Positions 47,355 through 56,517 of a stretch of DNA of 64,000 nucleotides are shown piece after piece; the stretch's first letter is position 1, and each line of letters starts with the position of its first letter. The notes under the pieces are model-generated. The model was given only the letters and a program-made list of their open reading frames with translations. It searched no databases and was not told where the DNA came from. A program made the position numbers and the translations under genes. Source of the stretch: Paenarthrobacter nicotinovorans (GTDB taxonomy: Bacteria > Actinomycetota > Actinomycetes > Actinomycetales > Micrococcaceae); contig NZ_CP089293.1 of NCBI RefSeq assembly GCF_021919345.1, positions 2,728,001 to 2,792,000 of the forward strand. The letters run 5' to 3'.

Positions 47355-49309
47355 GGCTTCTCCCCTGCTTCGTGATCCCGGGCGGCCGGCTCTTCGCTGT
47401 CCGATGAGGATTCAGGCGCGGTGCTGGTGTTTTCAGTACCGATCACAAGTACTTGGCGCTCACTTGCGGAACCGGGGAAATCAATGTCTGCAGGCTCAAG
47501 CAGCAGCGGGGACTTGACGATCGAACCTCCCTGCCGGAGAGGCAGTGTCAACCGGAAGTTGGATCCGGAGCCCTTTTGGCCCCATGCCTGCAGCCACCCG
47601 TTGTGGAGTTTGGTGTCCTCGGCCGCGATTGAAAGGCCAAGGCCGCTGCCACCAGTGGTCCGGGCACGTGCGGGGTCCGCGCGCCAAAAACGATCGAATA
47701 CCCGGGCCGCCTCAGCCTGGCTCATACCTATGCCGTGGTCCCTGACGGACACGGCCACGGCGTCGTGGTTGGCCGCGACCGAAATATGGATCGGTTTGCC
47801 TTCGCCGTGTTCAAGCGCGTTCAGCAACAGGTTGCGGAGGATCCTTTCGATTCTCCGCGAATCCATCTCCACGATGATGTTCTTCTCCCGCGCGTTGAGG
47901 CGGACTTCCGAACCGTACTCTTCGGCCACGGGAGCCGCGCCTTCCATCACATGGGCTACGACCTGGAAGATGTCCTGGGGTTCGGCGTCGAGGACAGCGG
48001 CACCAGCGTCGAAGCGGGAGATTTCCAGCAGGTCCGACAACAATGACTGGAAGCGCTCAACCTGGTAGTACAACAACTCGGCCGACCTCTTGTTCATGGG
48101 GTCGAAATCCTCACGGGCATCGAAGAGGACTTCGGCCGCCATCCGCACGGTGGTCAACGGAGTTCGCAATTCGTGGGACACATCGGAGACGAAGCGTTGC
48201 TGCATCTGCGACAAAGTAGCCAACTGGGTGATCTGTTCCTGAAGGCTTGCCGCCATGTGGTTGAAGGATGCGCCCAACCTGGCTACTTCGTCTTCGCCCT
48301 TCACAACCATGCGTTCCTGCAGCTGCCCTGCAGCCAGCTTCTCCGAGACGACGGCGGCATGGCTGACCGGACTGACGACGTTTCGCGTGACGTACCAGGC
48401 AATGGCACCGATCATCAGGACAAGGGCTGCACCTCCTGCCCACAGAACATTCTGGATCTCGTCCAGGGTCTGTTGCGCGGTGTTGAGGTCGTAAATCAGG
48501 TAAAGCTCATAGACAGTGCCATTGAAGGTGACTTTGTTTCCAACGGCAATGCCGGGGCGGTCCTCATTGCCCACCGGGAATTGGGTAGGTGCCCAGAACT
48601 GTTGCTTGCCACCTTCTTGAACGGCCTTGCGGAGGTCGGGGGGTATTACCCGGATGGTCAGCTGGTCCGAGGCACGCGACTCGACCCACCGGTTGCGGGG
48701 TTTGGTCTGCTCCGGTGCCGCTTCGAAGACATACCTTCGCTGGATGACCGAGCCGCGGCCTTCGACTGCTGTCAACGTGTCGTAGACGAGGGTGATGACG
48801 CTCGACTGGTCGGTGACCTGTGCGCCGTCGAACGTGTCCTGGACTTGTTTGACGTTGTAGCGGGACTCCGATTCAGCCTGGGCCAGGCGTTCCTGGAAGA
48901 GGTTGTTGGCGATCTGGTTGGACAGGTAGGCGCCGACGATCGCGAAGGATGTAACGGCCAGCAGCAAGGTGGTGAGGACCGTGCGGAACTCCAGGGAACG
49001 CCGCCAGCGGCGGAGGATCGAACGCCACAGGAAGCGCAACCCCGGTTTGATCTGGCGTACGCCGATGGAAACGAGGCGGGAAACCCGAAGGACCAGGATC
49101 AGCCCGCGACGCGTCCAGATCCGGGCACGTGAGAAGAACCACGGCAGGTTCCGGACCGGCCGCGGTGGTGATGGTTCCGGTGTGGACGGCAGAGCCGGGC
49201 TTCCGGTACCCACGCCTTCTGCGTCAGGACCTGATGATCCCTGGGCTTCTTCAGGCGTGCCGGTCTTCCCGACCGGAGACTCAGGAACCTGCTTTATATC
49301 CGACACCAC
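47351..49309 (-). CDS. mtrB: MtrB sensor histidine kinase
   Basis: 652-residue membrane kinase with a Pro/Ser-rich N-terminal cytosolic stretch, TM1 near 109-131, an extracellular sensor region to about 288, TM2 near 288-307, HAMP to about 360, HisKA with His379 in [13 protein letters not shown], and an HATPase with DHGIGM and GGSGLGLSI. It signals to MtrA to control envelope growth and division. The start GTG 49309 overlaps mtrA by 29 bases in another frame; other starts further in are possible. The C-terminus has an acidic tail ([16 protein letters not shown]). Confidence 0.95.
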   Translation of the reverse strand: MVSDIKQVPESPVGKTGTPEEAQGSSGPDAEGVGTGSPALPSTPEPSPPRPVRNLPWFFSRARIWTRRGLILVLRVSRLVSIGVRQIKPGLRFLWRSILRRWRRSLEFRTVLTTLLLAVTSFAIVGAYLSNQIANNLFQERLAQAESESRYNVKQVQDTFDGAQVTDQSSVITLVYDTLTAVEGRGSVIQRRYVFEAAPEQTKPRNRWVESRASDQLTIRVIPPDLRKAVQEGGKQQFWAPTQFPVGNEDRPGIAVGNKVTFNGTVYELYLIYDLNTAQQTLDEIQNVLWAGGAALVLMIGAIAWYVTRNVVSPVSHAAVVSEKLAAGQLQERMVVKGEDEVARLGASFNHMAASLQEQITQLATLSQMQQRFVSDVSHELRTPLTTVRMAAEVLFDAREDFDPMNKRSAELLYYQVERFQSLLSDLLEISRFDAGAAVLDAEPQDIFQVVAHVMEGAAPVAEEYGSEVRLNAREKNIIVEMDSRRIERILRNLLLNALEHGEGKPIHISVAANHDAVAVSVRDHGIGMSQAEAARVFDRFWRADPARARTTGGSGLGLSIAAEDTKLHNGWLQAWGQKGSGSNFRLTLPLRQGGSIVKSPLLLEPADIDFPGSASERQVLVIGTENTSTAPESSSDSEEPAARDHEAGEKP

Positions 49310-49955
49310 GCACCGTCAAAACGACCTCAGGCGCTTCAGGATCGCGTTCAATCTTGGAGCGCAGACGCTGGACGTGGACGTTGACCAAACGCGTGTCAGC
49401 GGCATGCCGGTAGCCCCAGACCTGTTCCAGGAGCAATTCACGGGTAAAGACCTGCCACGGCTTCCGCGCCAAGGCAACCAGGAGGTCGAACTCTAGGGGA
49501 GTAAGCGAGATGCGGTCTCCCCCACGGGTCACCAGGTGACCGGCGACGTCGATGGTCACGTCCGCAATGCGCAAGGTCTCGGGGGCCTTCTGGTCGCCCG
49601 GACGCAGTCGCGCACGGACGCGGGCAACCAGTTCGGCGGGCTTGAAGGGCTTCGGAACGTAGTCGTCTGCACCGGATTCGAGTCCGCGAACTACATCCGA
49701 GGTGTCCGACTTGGCGGTGAGCATGACGATCGGAACATCCGATTCCCCACGGATTTGCCGGCATACCTCGATGCCGTCAGAGCCAGGCAGCATAAGGTCA
49801 AGCAGCACAAGGTCCGGCTTGGACGAACGGAACACGTCCAGTGCCTGGCCGCCATCTGCGCAGAACACCGGCTCGAAGCCATCATTCCGCAGGACGATGC
49901 CAATCATCTCTGCGAGTGCTTCGTCGTCGTCAACTACCAGAATGCGTGCCTTCAT
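49281..49955 (-). CDS. mtrA: MtrA response regulator
   Basis: 224-residue OmpR/PhoB-type regulator: receiver domain with acceptor Asp53 (DLVLLDLMLPG), the phosphoacceptor pocket DDD at 9-11 and Lys in VPKPFKPAEL, then a winged-helix DNA-binding domain (SLTPLEFDLLVALARKPWQV, RLRSKIERD). It controls cell-wall and division genes in actinobacteria. The start is ATG 49955 with AAGGGAA nine bases away; the frame is open another 149 codons upstream, an obvious non-coding extension. The 221-base divergent region to 50177 carries a hairpin. Confidence 0.97.
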   Translation of the reverse strand: MKARILVVDDDEALAEMIGIVLRNDGFEPVFCADGGQALDVFRSSKPDLVLLDLMLPGSDGIEVCRQIRGESDVPIVMLTAKSDTSDVVRGLESGADDYVPKPFKPAELVARVRARLRPGDQKAPETLRIADVTIDVAGHLVTRGGDRISLTPLEFDLLVALARKPWQVFTRELLLEQVWGYRHAADTRLVNVHVQRLRSKIERDPEAPEVVLTVRGVGYKAGS

Positions 49956-49993
49956 AGTTATATATTCCCTTATCACCAAGTCTTTGTCCTGTC

Positions 49994-50018
49994 GGGCGCC
50001 GTGCACGGCATGGCGCCC
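49994..50018. promoter_or_regulatory. Hairpin in the mtrA 5' region
   Basis: GGGCGCC (49994-50000) pairs with GGCGCCC (50012-50018) with inner GTGCAC pairing, about 40 bases upstream of the mtrA start on the minus strand. Function unknown. Confidence 0.4.
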
Positions 50019-50176
50019 AAGGGGCAGTTCCACCGTACTGCACCGGGGCGCGGCACGCCCGCAAACACTGCTCGTGCGGCGGGCTATGAGGGACGACGGC
50101 GGGACTATAGGCTGGGTGCGAAGGTCCGCCTGGGGGACGTCGACTGTCGGCGGACCGGACCTCATGGGGAGGAAAC

Positions 50177-51451
50177 GTGTCACAGCCAGACCACGGCCAT
50201 CATTCGCCGACAGATGGCCAGCCGGCGTCGGGAAACCAGCCACCATACGGGATGCCGCCCGGTGGTCAAGTACCGGGTGGCCAGGTGCCCGGGGCACAGC
50301 CTGCGTGGGGTAACCAACCGCAGTGGGGCGGACCGCCGGCGTGGACGGCCCCCCAAAACCAGGCACAGAATTGGCAGGGCGCCCCTGGTCCTGCATGGCC
50401 ACCGGGACCTCCGTATGGCCAGCCTCAGTACATAGCTCCTCCCAAACCGGGAGTCATCCCGCTGCGTCCGTTGCAGTTCGGCGAAATCCTGGACGGATCC
50501 TTCCAGACGATCCGTCGCAACGCTGCCTCCATGTTTGGCTCGGCGTTGCTCGTGCAGGCGCTGGGAGCAGTCTTCACCGGCGTTATCTCACTGGTGATGC
50601 TCCAAATGACGGTCTCCCTGGAATCAGTGGACTCCAGGGCTGAATTCACTGAAGCCATGGGCCCGATTTTCGCCATTATGGCGGGAGCCCTCGGGGTCAC
50701 GCTGCTGCTTGGATTCCTCGGGTCTGTCCTTCAGGGTGTTCTGGCAGTCCCTGTCGCCCGTTCCGTCCTCAACCGGCGGACGGGCTTCAAACAGATGTGG
50801 AAGCTTGCCGGGAAACGGATCCTTCCCTTGTTGGGCGTTGCCGGGCTGTTGACCATCGGCGGAATACTGGCTTGGGCCGCCGTGGTAGGCATCGCAGTGC
50901 TCCTGTTGACCGCGATGGGACCCGGTGCGCTGTTGATTGTCCTTCCCCTCGGCCTTGGCTCCATCGTCGTCTTTGTTTGGATCGCCCTGAAACTGATGCT
51001 TTCGCCGGCCGTCATCGTGGTGGAGCAAACGGGCGTCTACGACGGCCTCCTCCGGTCCTGGCAGCTGACCAAAAACAATTGGTGGCGGATATTCGGGATC
51101 ACCCTGGTGGTGACACTGATGCTGGGAATCATCGCCCAGGTTGTCCAGATCCCGGCATCCCTGGCTGCAGCATTCATCAGCGAAACCGTGGCACCCCATC
51201 CCGATGCTGAAACCACCACTTCCATGCTTGTCATCACCACTGTCATCACCGCCGCAATCCAAGCCCTCGTGGGATCGGTGACGTTCGCTTTCCAGTCCTC
51301 TGTCTCTGCGTTGATCTACATGGATCTCCGCATGCGGCGCGACGGCCTTGATGTTGAGTTGATGAGGATGCTGGAGACGGGCGCCAACCCTGACGGAGTG
51401 CCCGGCGGCCCCTCGGCTGCGCCGGGTCCTGTCGGCTGGCCCACGGTATGA
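50177..51451 (+). CDS. GDPD-membrane-domain-like polytopic membrane protein
   Basis: 424-residue protein. A Pro/Gly/Gln-rich cytosolic N-terminal region of about 90 residues precedes about six hydrophobic segments. The element GVIPLRPLQFGEILDGSFQT before the first helix is typical of actinobacterial proteins labelled glycerophosphoryl diester phosphodiesterase membrane domain; no catalytic GDPD domain is present. GTG 50177 has a GGGGAGG site five bases upstream. It opens a five-gene operon (overlaps of four bases each to the MoxR gene) and is transcribed divergently from mtrA. Confidence 0.78.
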   Translation: MSQPDHGHHSPTDGQPASGNQPPYGMPPGGQVPGGQVPGAQPAWGNQPQWGGPPAWTAPQNQAQNWQGAPGPAWPPGPPYGQPQYIAPPKPGVIPLRPLQFGEILDGSFQTIRRNAASMFGSALLVQALGAVFTGVISLVMLQMTVSLESVDSRAEFTEAMGPIFAIMAGALGVTLLLGFLGSVLQGVLAVPVARSVLNRRTGFKQMWKLAGKRILPLLGVAGLLTIGGILAWAAVVGIAVLLLTAMGPGALLIVLPLGLGSIVVFVWIALKLMLSPAVIVVEQTGVYDGLLRSWQLTKNNWWRIFGITLVVTLMLGIIAQVVQIPASLAAAFISETVAPHPDAETTTSMLVITTVITAAIQALVGSVTFAFQSSVSALIYMDLRMRRDGLDVELMRMLETGANPDGVPGGPSAAPGPVGWPTV

Positions 51452-52140
51452 CGGCATCACCCGTAGCAGTGATTACTCCTTTGTTATCGATGGAACCACC
51501 TGTGACTCCGGAGCGCGACGAAGCCCGGCGCTGGGCCATCGAAGAACTTGGAAAACCCCAATATTCCGATGCCCGCCCCGGATGGCTGGACCAGCTATGG
51601 CGTGACTTCCTTGATTGGCTTTCATCGTTGGAGGGCGACGGAACAGGTCCGGGCACCAACTTCGCCCTGCCCGCGATTGTTGCCATCGCCGTGGTGCTCA
51701 TCATCGTGGCGGTTTTCGTGGTCCGACCCCGGCTGAATGCCCGCCGCGCCAACCGCACCGATGACATTTATGGTGCCGACGCCACCGCCGACGCCGACGG
51801 TTACCGGAGACGGGCGTCAGCTGCTGCCAACGACGGCGACTGGGCGGCCGCCGTCGTCGATCAGTTCCGGGCTTTGGTGCGATCGGCGGAAGAGCGGGAC
51901 ATCATCGATGTCCGGGCCGGCAGGACCGCGGATGAAGCATCGGCGCAACTGGGGCAGGTCTTCAGCACGGTGCAACCGCGCCTGGGTGCAGCAGCCCTCC
52001 TGTTCGATGCCGTCCGCTACGGTGAGCAGGGTGCAACCCGCGCCGACTATGAGTCCACCCGCGGGCTGGATGCCGAATTGCTGACGATGAAGCCCGACTT
52101 TGACGGCGCCGTCCACACTGGATTCGCGGTGCCCCGATGA
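51448..52140 (+). CDS. DUF4129-domain protein
   Basis: 230 residues with one membrane segment (LPAIVAIAVVLIIVAVFVV). The N-terminal ERDEARRWAIEELGKPQY and the C-terminal domain with DGDWAAAVVDQFRALVR...ERDIIDVRAGRTADE match DUF4129. It overlaps both neighbours by four bases, tying it to DUF4350, MoxR and DUF58 in a known actinobacterial operon whose function is linked to envelope or proteostasis roles but unproven here. Confidence 0.82.
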   Translation: MTASPVAVITPLLSMEPPVTPERDEARRWAIEELGKPQYSDARPGWLDQLWRDFLDWLSSLEGDGTGPGTNFALPAIVAIAVVLIIVAVFVVRPRLNARRANRTDDIYGADATADADGYRRRASAAANDGDWAAAVVDQFRALVRSAEERDIIDVRAGRTADEASAQLGQVFSTVQPRLGAAALLFDAVRYGEQGATRADYESTRGLDAELLTMKPDFDGAVHTGFAVPR

Positions 52141-53336
52141 CACTGACCGCCAAACAGCCCGCTCAGGATCATGAGGCAGGATCCCCTGTCCCCTCCCCCG
52201 GGCAGGCTTTCACCCAATGGTTCCGGAAACACCTGACGTGGATTGCGCTCGGCGCACTTCTGGTGGGTTTGGTGACGTATCTTGCCGTCACCAGCATGTC
52301 CGGCGGGACGGACTCCCGGGCGCTCTCCGCGCGGAACCCGGCCCCCGATGGGGCAATGGCCGCGGCGGAGATCCTGGGACGGCACGGAGTGGCCCTGACC
52401 ACCACGGAATCATACGACGACACGGTGTCGGCGTTGTCGGATAAGGACCAGACCACGGTCTTTCTCTATGACCCCCGCGGGTACCTCGACCAATCCCGGA
52501 TTCAGGACCTCGCGGCAGCCGCAGACCGCGTGGTGGTGGTCAAGCCAAGGCTGCGAACACTCAACGGGCTTGGTCCCGGATTCCGTCCCGGCGGTGTGAT
52601 TCCCGAGGGCCAAACGGTCATCGAACCTGCCTGTACCGTGGAGGATGCCACGGTCTCGGGCCCGGTGTCAGCGCAGGGCTCCGTCTATGCGGGACCCGAG
52701 ATGTGCTACTCCAGCCGCGGTGACGGGCCCGGTTTGTATGCAGCATCAACCGACGGCCGGTTGATAGTCCTGGGCAGCACGGACCTGGTGGACAATGAGC
52801 ATCTTGCCACGCAGGGCAACGCCGCACTGGCGCTTCGTACACTGGGGAACAACCCCGACCTCATCTGGTATCTGCCCGGAGTCAAGGACATCTCCGCGAC
52901 CGATACGGCTCCCACACTCAGCGAACTTGCACCCAAATGGTTGGCTTACGCAGGGCCTTGGCTGGGCATCGTGACTCTGCTGGCCATCGGCTGGCGTGGG
53001 CGGCGGCTTGGACCCCTTGTTTTCGAACCACTTCCCGTTGTGGTCAAGGCAGCCGAAACGGCCGAAGGAAGGGCACGGCTTTACCAGGATGCGCGGGCAG
53101 TGGAACGAGCGGCCGGGAACCTGCGGGCGGGCACCCTGACCCGCCTTGCCCGCCATTTCAACCTCGGAGCGGACGCAAGCACGGACGCCGTAGTGGACGC
53201 ATCCGCCCGGCGGCTGGGGAGGCCGGCCCCGGAAGTTCGGTCAGTCCTGGTCGACTTCAGGCCGGGAACCGAAGGACGACTGGTGCAGTGGGCACAAGAG
53301 CTTGAACGAATAGAACAGGAGGCCAGGAGCCGATGA
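52137..53336 (+). CDS. DUF4350-domain membrane protein
   Basis: 399 residues with two membrane segments (WIALGALLVGLVTYLAVTSM and WLGIVTLLAIGWRGRRLG) and an extracytoplasmic domain between them, starting NPAPDGAMAAAEILGRHGVAL, as in DUF4350 proteins. It overlaps the DUF4129 gene and the MoxR gene by four bases each. The cytoplasmic C-terminal tail is rich in acidic and Arg residues. Confidence 0.82.
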   Translation: MTLTAKQPAQDHEAGSPVPSPGQAFTQWFRKHLTWIALGALLVGLVTYLAVTSMSGGTDSRALSARNPAPDGAMAAAEILGRHGVALTTTESYDDTVSALSDKDQTTVFLYDPRGYLDQSRIQDLAAAADRVVVVKPRLRTLNGLGPGFRPGGVIPEGQTVIEPACTVEDATVSGPVSAQGSVYAGPEMCYSSRGDGPGLYAASTDGRLIVLGSTDLVDNEHLATQGNAALALRTLGNNPDLIWYLPGVKDISATDTAPTLSELAPKWLAYAGPWLGIVTLLAIGWRGRRLGPLVFEPLPVVVKAAETAEGRARLYQDARAVERAAGNLRAGTLTRLARHFNLGADASTDAVVDASARRLGRPAPEVRSVLVDFRPGTEGRLVQWAQELERIEQEARSR

Positions 53337-54451
53337 GCAGCCAGCCGAACAGTTACACGGACTCAAACAGCCAGTACGCGGGCGGGGCGATGCCACGACA
53401 CGCCCCGATGACACAAGACGACGCCGCGCCGCAAGGCGATGCCTCGACACAGCACAACCAAGTGCCGGCCAGCGACGAAAGCCACCAGCGTCAGGTTGCC
53501 GGGGACCCGGCGCGCCAGTCGCTGCTGAATGTGCGTGATGAAGTCGGCAAGGCCGTCGTCGGGCAGGATCCCACTGTGACCGGGATGCTGATCGCTCTGC
53601 TCTGTGGCGGGCATGTCCTGTTGGAGGGTGTTCCAGGTGTGGCGAAAACGCTCCTGGTGCGGGCGTTGTCCACGGCTCTGAGCCTGGACACCAAGCGTGT
53701 TCAGTTCACCCCGGACCTGATGCCGGGCGACGTGACGGGCTCGCTTGTCTATGACTCCCATTCCTCGGAATTCACGTTCCGCGAGGGCCCTGTCTTCACC
53801 AACATCATGTTGGCCGACGAAATCAACCGGACGCCGCCCAAGACCCAAGCTTCATTGCTGGAAGCGATGGAAGAGCGGCAGGTGTCGGTTGATGGCGTCT
53901 CGCGTCCCCTCCCCGTCCCTTTCATCGTGGCGGCAACCCAGAACCCGGTGGAGTACGAAGGAACCTACCCCCTCCCGGAAGCTCAGCTTGACCGCTTCCT
54001 CCTCAAATTGACCATGCCGCTGCCCGGACGGGCGGAGGAGATCGAGGTCATTCGACGCCATGCCAATGGCTTTGACCCGCGGGACCTTGCTGCGGCCGGG
54101 GTACGGCCGGTGGCGGGCGCCTCGGACCTTTCATCGGCGCAGGCTGCAGTTGCACAGGTTGCCGTTGCTCCGGAACTTCTGTCTTACATCGTCGACATTG
54201 TCCGCGCGACCAGGTCCGCTCCGTCCTTCCAACTGGGCGTCTCCCCCCGTGGTGCCACCGCACTGCTCAATACGGCCAAGGCGTGGGCCTGGCTGTCCGG
54301 CCGGACCTTCGTGACACCCGACGACGTCAAAGCTTTGTCACTTCCGTGTCTCCGGCACCGGGTGGGGCTCCGGCCCGAAGCCCAAATGGACGGTATCCAG
54401 GTGGACGACGTCCTGGGGAGCATTCTCGCCTCGGTTCCGGTGCCGCGGTGA
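53333..54451 (+). CDS. MoxR family AAA+ ATPase
   Basis: 372-residue AAA+ chaperone-like ATPase. An extra Ser/Gln-rich N-terminal tail of about 60 residues precedes the family core, with Walker A GVPGVAKT at 99-106, Walker B IMLADEINRTPPKTQ, sensor 1 region AATQNPVEYEGTYPLPEAQ, and arginine finger in QLDRFLLK. MoxR proteins act with neighbouring DUF58 (and von Willebrand) proteins in assembling complexes. ATG 53333 follows AGGAGCCG and overlaps the previous stop. Confidence 0.9.
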   Translation: MSSQPNSYTDSNSQYAGGAMPRHAPMTQDDAAPQGDASTQHNQVPASDESHQRQVAGDPARQSLLNVRDEVGKAVVGQDPTVTGMLIALLCGGHVLLEGVPGVAKTLLVRALSTALSLDTKRVQFTPDLMPGDVTGSLVYDSHSSEFTFREGPVFTNIMLADEINRTPPKTQASLLEAMEERQVSVDGVSRPLPVPFIVAATQNPVEYEGTYPLPEAQLDRFLLKLTMPLPGRAEEIEVIRRHANGFDPRDLAAAGVRPVAGASDLSSAQAAVAQVAVAPELLSYIVDIVRATRSAPSFQLGVSPRGATALLNTAKAWAWLSGRTFVTPDDVKALSLPCLRHRVGLRPEAQMDGIQVDDVLGSILASVPVPR

Positions 54452-54480
54452 TCCGAGTCCGCTTGGCCGAGGGGGCCTGA

Positions 54481-55773
54481 ATGGCCATCACCGGTCGCTT
54501 CGTAGTGCTGGCCCTGGCAGGGTTGGTGCCACTGGTGCTGTTCCCGTCCTGGCCGACGGTACTGCTGGTGTGCGTGGTCCTGGTACTGGCGCTTGTTCTG
54601 GATCTGCTTCTGGCAGCGTCCCCGGCAAAGCTTGTCCTGGAGCGTCTGCAACCCGGGAATGTCACATTGGCAGGCAGCGCGGAATCTGTGGTGTCGGTGA
54701 CCAACGCCACCGGACGGAAACTGAACGCCGTCATTCGGGATGCGTGGCAGCCGTCCGCCGGAGCCACGAATCCCGTGCAGCGCTTGGCCGTTCCTGCGGG
54801 CGAGCGTCGCCGGATGACTGTAACGTTGGTTCCCAGGAGACGCGGGGATCTGGAAAGCCCGCACGTGACCATCCGCTCGTCGGGGCCCTTGGGTTTGGCG
54901 GCCCGACAACGCACCCGGCCACTCCCCGGGCAGTTGCGGGTGTTGCCACCATTCCATTCGAAACGCCATCTTCCCTCCAAGCTCAGGAAGCTCCGTGAAC
55001 TGGACGGCCGCGCAGCGGTGCAGATCCGCGGTGCCGGAACCGAGTTCGACTCGCTACGGGATTACGTCCGGGGCGATGACGTCCGGTCCATCGACTGGCG
55101 CGCCACCGCCCGCCGCACGTCCGTGGTGGTCAGGACCTGGCGCCCGGAACGCGACCGTCGCGTCGTCGTCGTGCTTGACACGTCCCGAACAGCGGCCGCC
55201 AGGATAGAGGACGAACCGCGGCTCGATACGGGAATCGAGGCAGCGCTGCTGCTTGCGGTGCTGGCCGAACGCGGCGGGGACCGCGTGGACTTCCTTGCGT
55301 ATGACCGGAGGCTCCGCGCCAGGGTCGAGTCGGCGTCCAAGGGGAACCTGCTGGGGCAGCTCGTCCAGGCAATGGCGCCGTTGGAAGCAGAGCTGATCGA
55401 ACTTGACTGGCAGCAGATCCCGGGGCAAGTACGCGCCGTGTCGGCGCACCGTTCGCTGGTGGTGCTTTTGACGGCGCTCGACGGCGGGGCCCCCGAAGAA
55501 GGACTGCTCCCCACCGTGGCGCAACTGTCCCGCCAGCACGTGGTGATTGTTGCTTCGGTTCGCGATCCCCTGCTTGCGGCGATGAAGGCCGAACGGACCA
55601 CGGCCAGCCAGGTGTTCCGGGCCGCCGCTGCCGAACGCGCGCTTCTTGAGCGCGCGGCAGTCACTGCCCAATTGCGCCAGCTTGGTGCCGAAGTGGTGGA
55701 TGCCGAACCGCTGGACGTGCCGCCTTTGCTCGCCGATACCTACATAAGGCTCAAAGCAGCCGGTCGTCTCTAG
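54481..55773 (+). CDS. DUF58-domain protein
   Basis: 430 residues with two N-terminal hydrophobic segments (LALAGLVPLVLFPSW and VLLVCVVLVLALVLDLLLA). The DUF58 core GTEFDSLRDYVRGDDVRSID is near the middle, followed by a von Willebrand-like metal-binding region (VVVVLDTSRT). It is the usual partner of MoxR. ATG 54481 is 29 bases after the MoxR stop and has GAGGGGG upstream. Confidence 0.9.
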   Translation: MAITGRFVVLALAGLVPLVLFPSWPTVLLVCVVLVLALVLDLLLAASPAKLVLERLQPGNVTLAGSAESVVSVTNATGRKLNAVIRDAWQPSAGATNPVQRLAVPAGERRRMTVTLVPRRRGDLESPHVTIRSSGPLGLAARQRTRPLPGQLRVLPPFHSKRHLPSKLRKLRELDGRAAVQIRGAGTEFDSLRDYVRGDDVRSIDWRATARRTSVVVRTWRPERDRRVVVVLDTSRTAAARIEDEPRLDTGIEAALLLAVLAERGGDRVDFLAYDRRLRARVESASKGNLLGQLVQAMAPLEAELIELDWQQIPGQVRAVSAHRSLVVLLTALDGGAPEEGLLPTVAQLSRQHVVIVASVRDPLLAAMKAERTTASQVFRAAAAERALLERAAVTAQLRQLGAEVVDAEPLDVPPLLADTYIRLKAAGRL

Positions 55774-55797
55774 TTTCCAGATCCAGGAAGGACAGCC

Positions 55798-56517
55798 ATG
55801 AACGCGCCAATTTACCAGCTTGCCCTCGGTGATGACTTCACCAGGTTGGCTCCGGAAGTGCAGGAGTACTTTTCCCTGGCGGCCGGCTCCGGATCGTATG
55901 GCATCGGGGAGGGTATTTTTGACGTCGTCGGTTGCCGGCAGAGGTGGCTGCGGCCCCTGCTCGCCCTCACGGGGAGCGAGCAAGCGTTCTTCCCGGAGTA
56001 CGGTGAGGGCATTCCTTTCCGCATCGAGAACCACGCACACGTTGACCCGTTCGGCCGTCCGGCCCTGACGGCCAGGCGGGAGATCTACTTCCCCACCGGC
56101 ACGCGGCTGTTCCACGATACGACGAGCGCCGTCCTGCCGTCGGGACAGCAACCCAACGAACGGGCGCGCTTGGTGGACCATATTGGCCGGTATCGCCGCC
56201 TGGTCACGGACCTTGACGTCACGGTTACCGATGAAGGCCGCCTTCGCGGTATTTCCAGGGCGAGCCGGCTGTTCCTGGGACCGCTGCGCCTTCCCCTCCC
56301 AGCCGCGTTGGATGCGAAAGCCTACGCAGAACAGTGGTGGGATGAGGCCGAGGGCAAGCACCGCATCCAAGTCAAAGTGATCCAGCCGCAGATCGGCCTG
56401 GTGCTGGTGTACGCGGGTCGTTTCGACTACCGGCTTGCGCCCTATCTGCCGGGCGCCGCCCCCGGCACGGCCCTTCCGCGCTATGCCGAACCGGACCGTT
56501 GGGAGCCGCGGATCTAG
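55798..56517 (+). CDS. DUF4166-domain protein
   Basis: 239 residues, soluble, matching DUF4166 with LAPEVQEYFSLAAGSGSYGI at the start and QWWDEAEGKHRIQVKVIQP near the end. Members are sometimes fused to saccharopine-dehydrogenase-like proteins; here it stands alone. AGGAAGGAC upstream of ATG 55798 is a good ribosome-binding site. It lies 24 bases after the DUF58 gene, and its 3' end overlaps the MetE-like gene by four bases in convergent orientation. Confidence 0.8.
   Translation: MNAPIYQLALGDDFTRLAPEVQEYFSLAAGSGSYGIGEGIFDVVGCRQRWLRPLLALTGSEQAFFPEYGEGIPFRIENHAHVDPFGRPALTARREIYFPTGTRLFHDTTSAVLPSGQQPNERARLVDHIGRYRRLVTDLDVTVTDEGRLRGISRASRLFLGPLRLPLPAALDAKAYAEQWWDEAEGKHRIQVKVIQPQIGLVLVYAGRFDYRLAPYLPGAAPGTALPRYAEPDRWEPRI

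Noticed and set aside
49956..50402. 149-codon N-terminal extension of mtrA
   Set aside because: Pro/Arg-rich, overlaps the divergent gene start at 50177, and the true ATG at 49955 has a ribosome-binding site and begins the receiver domain.
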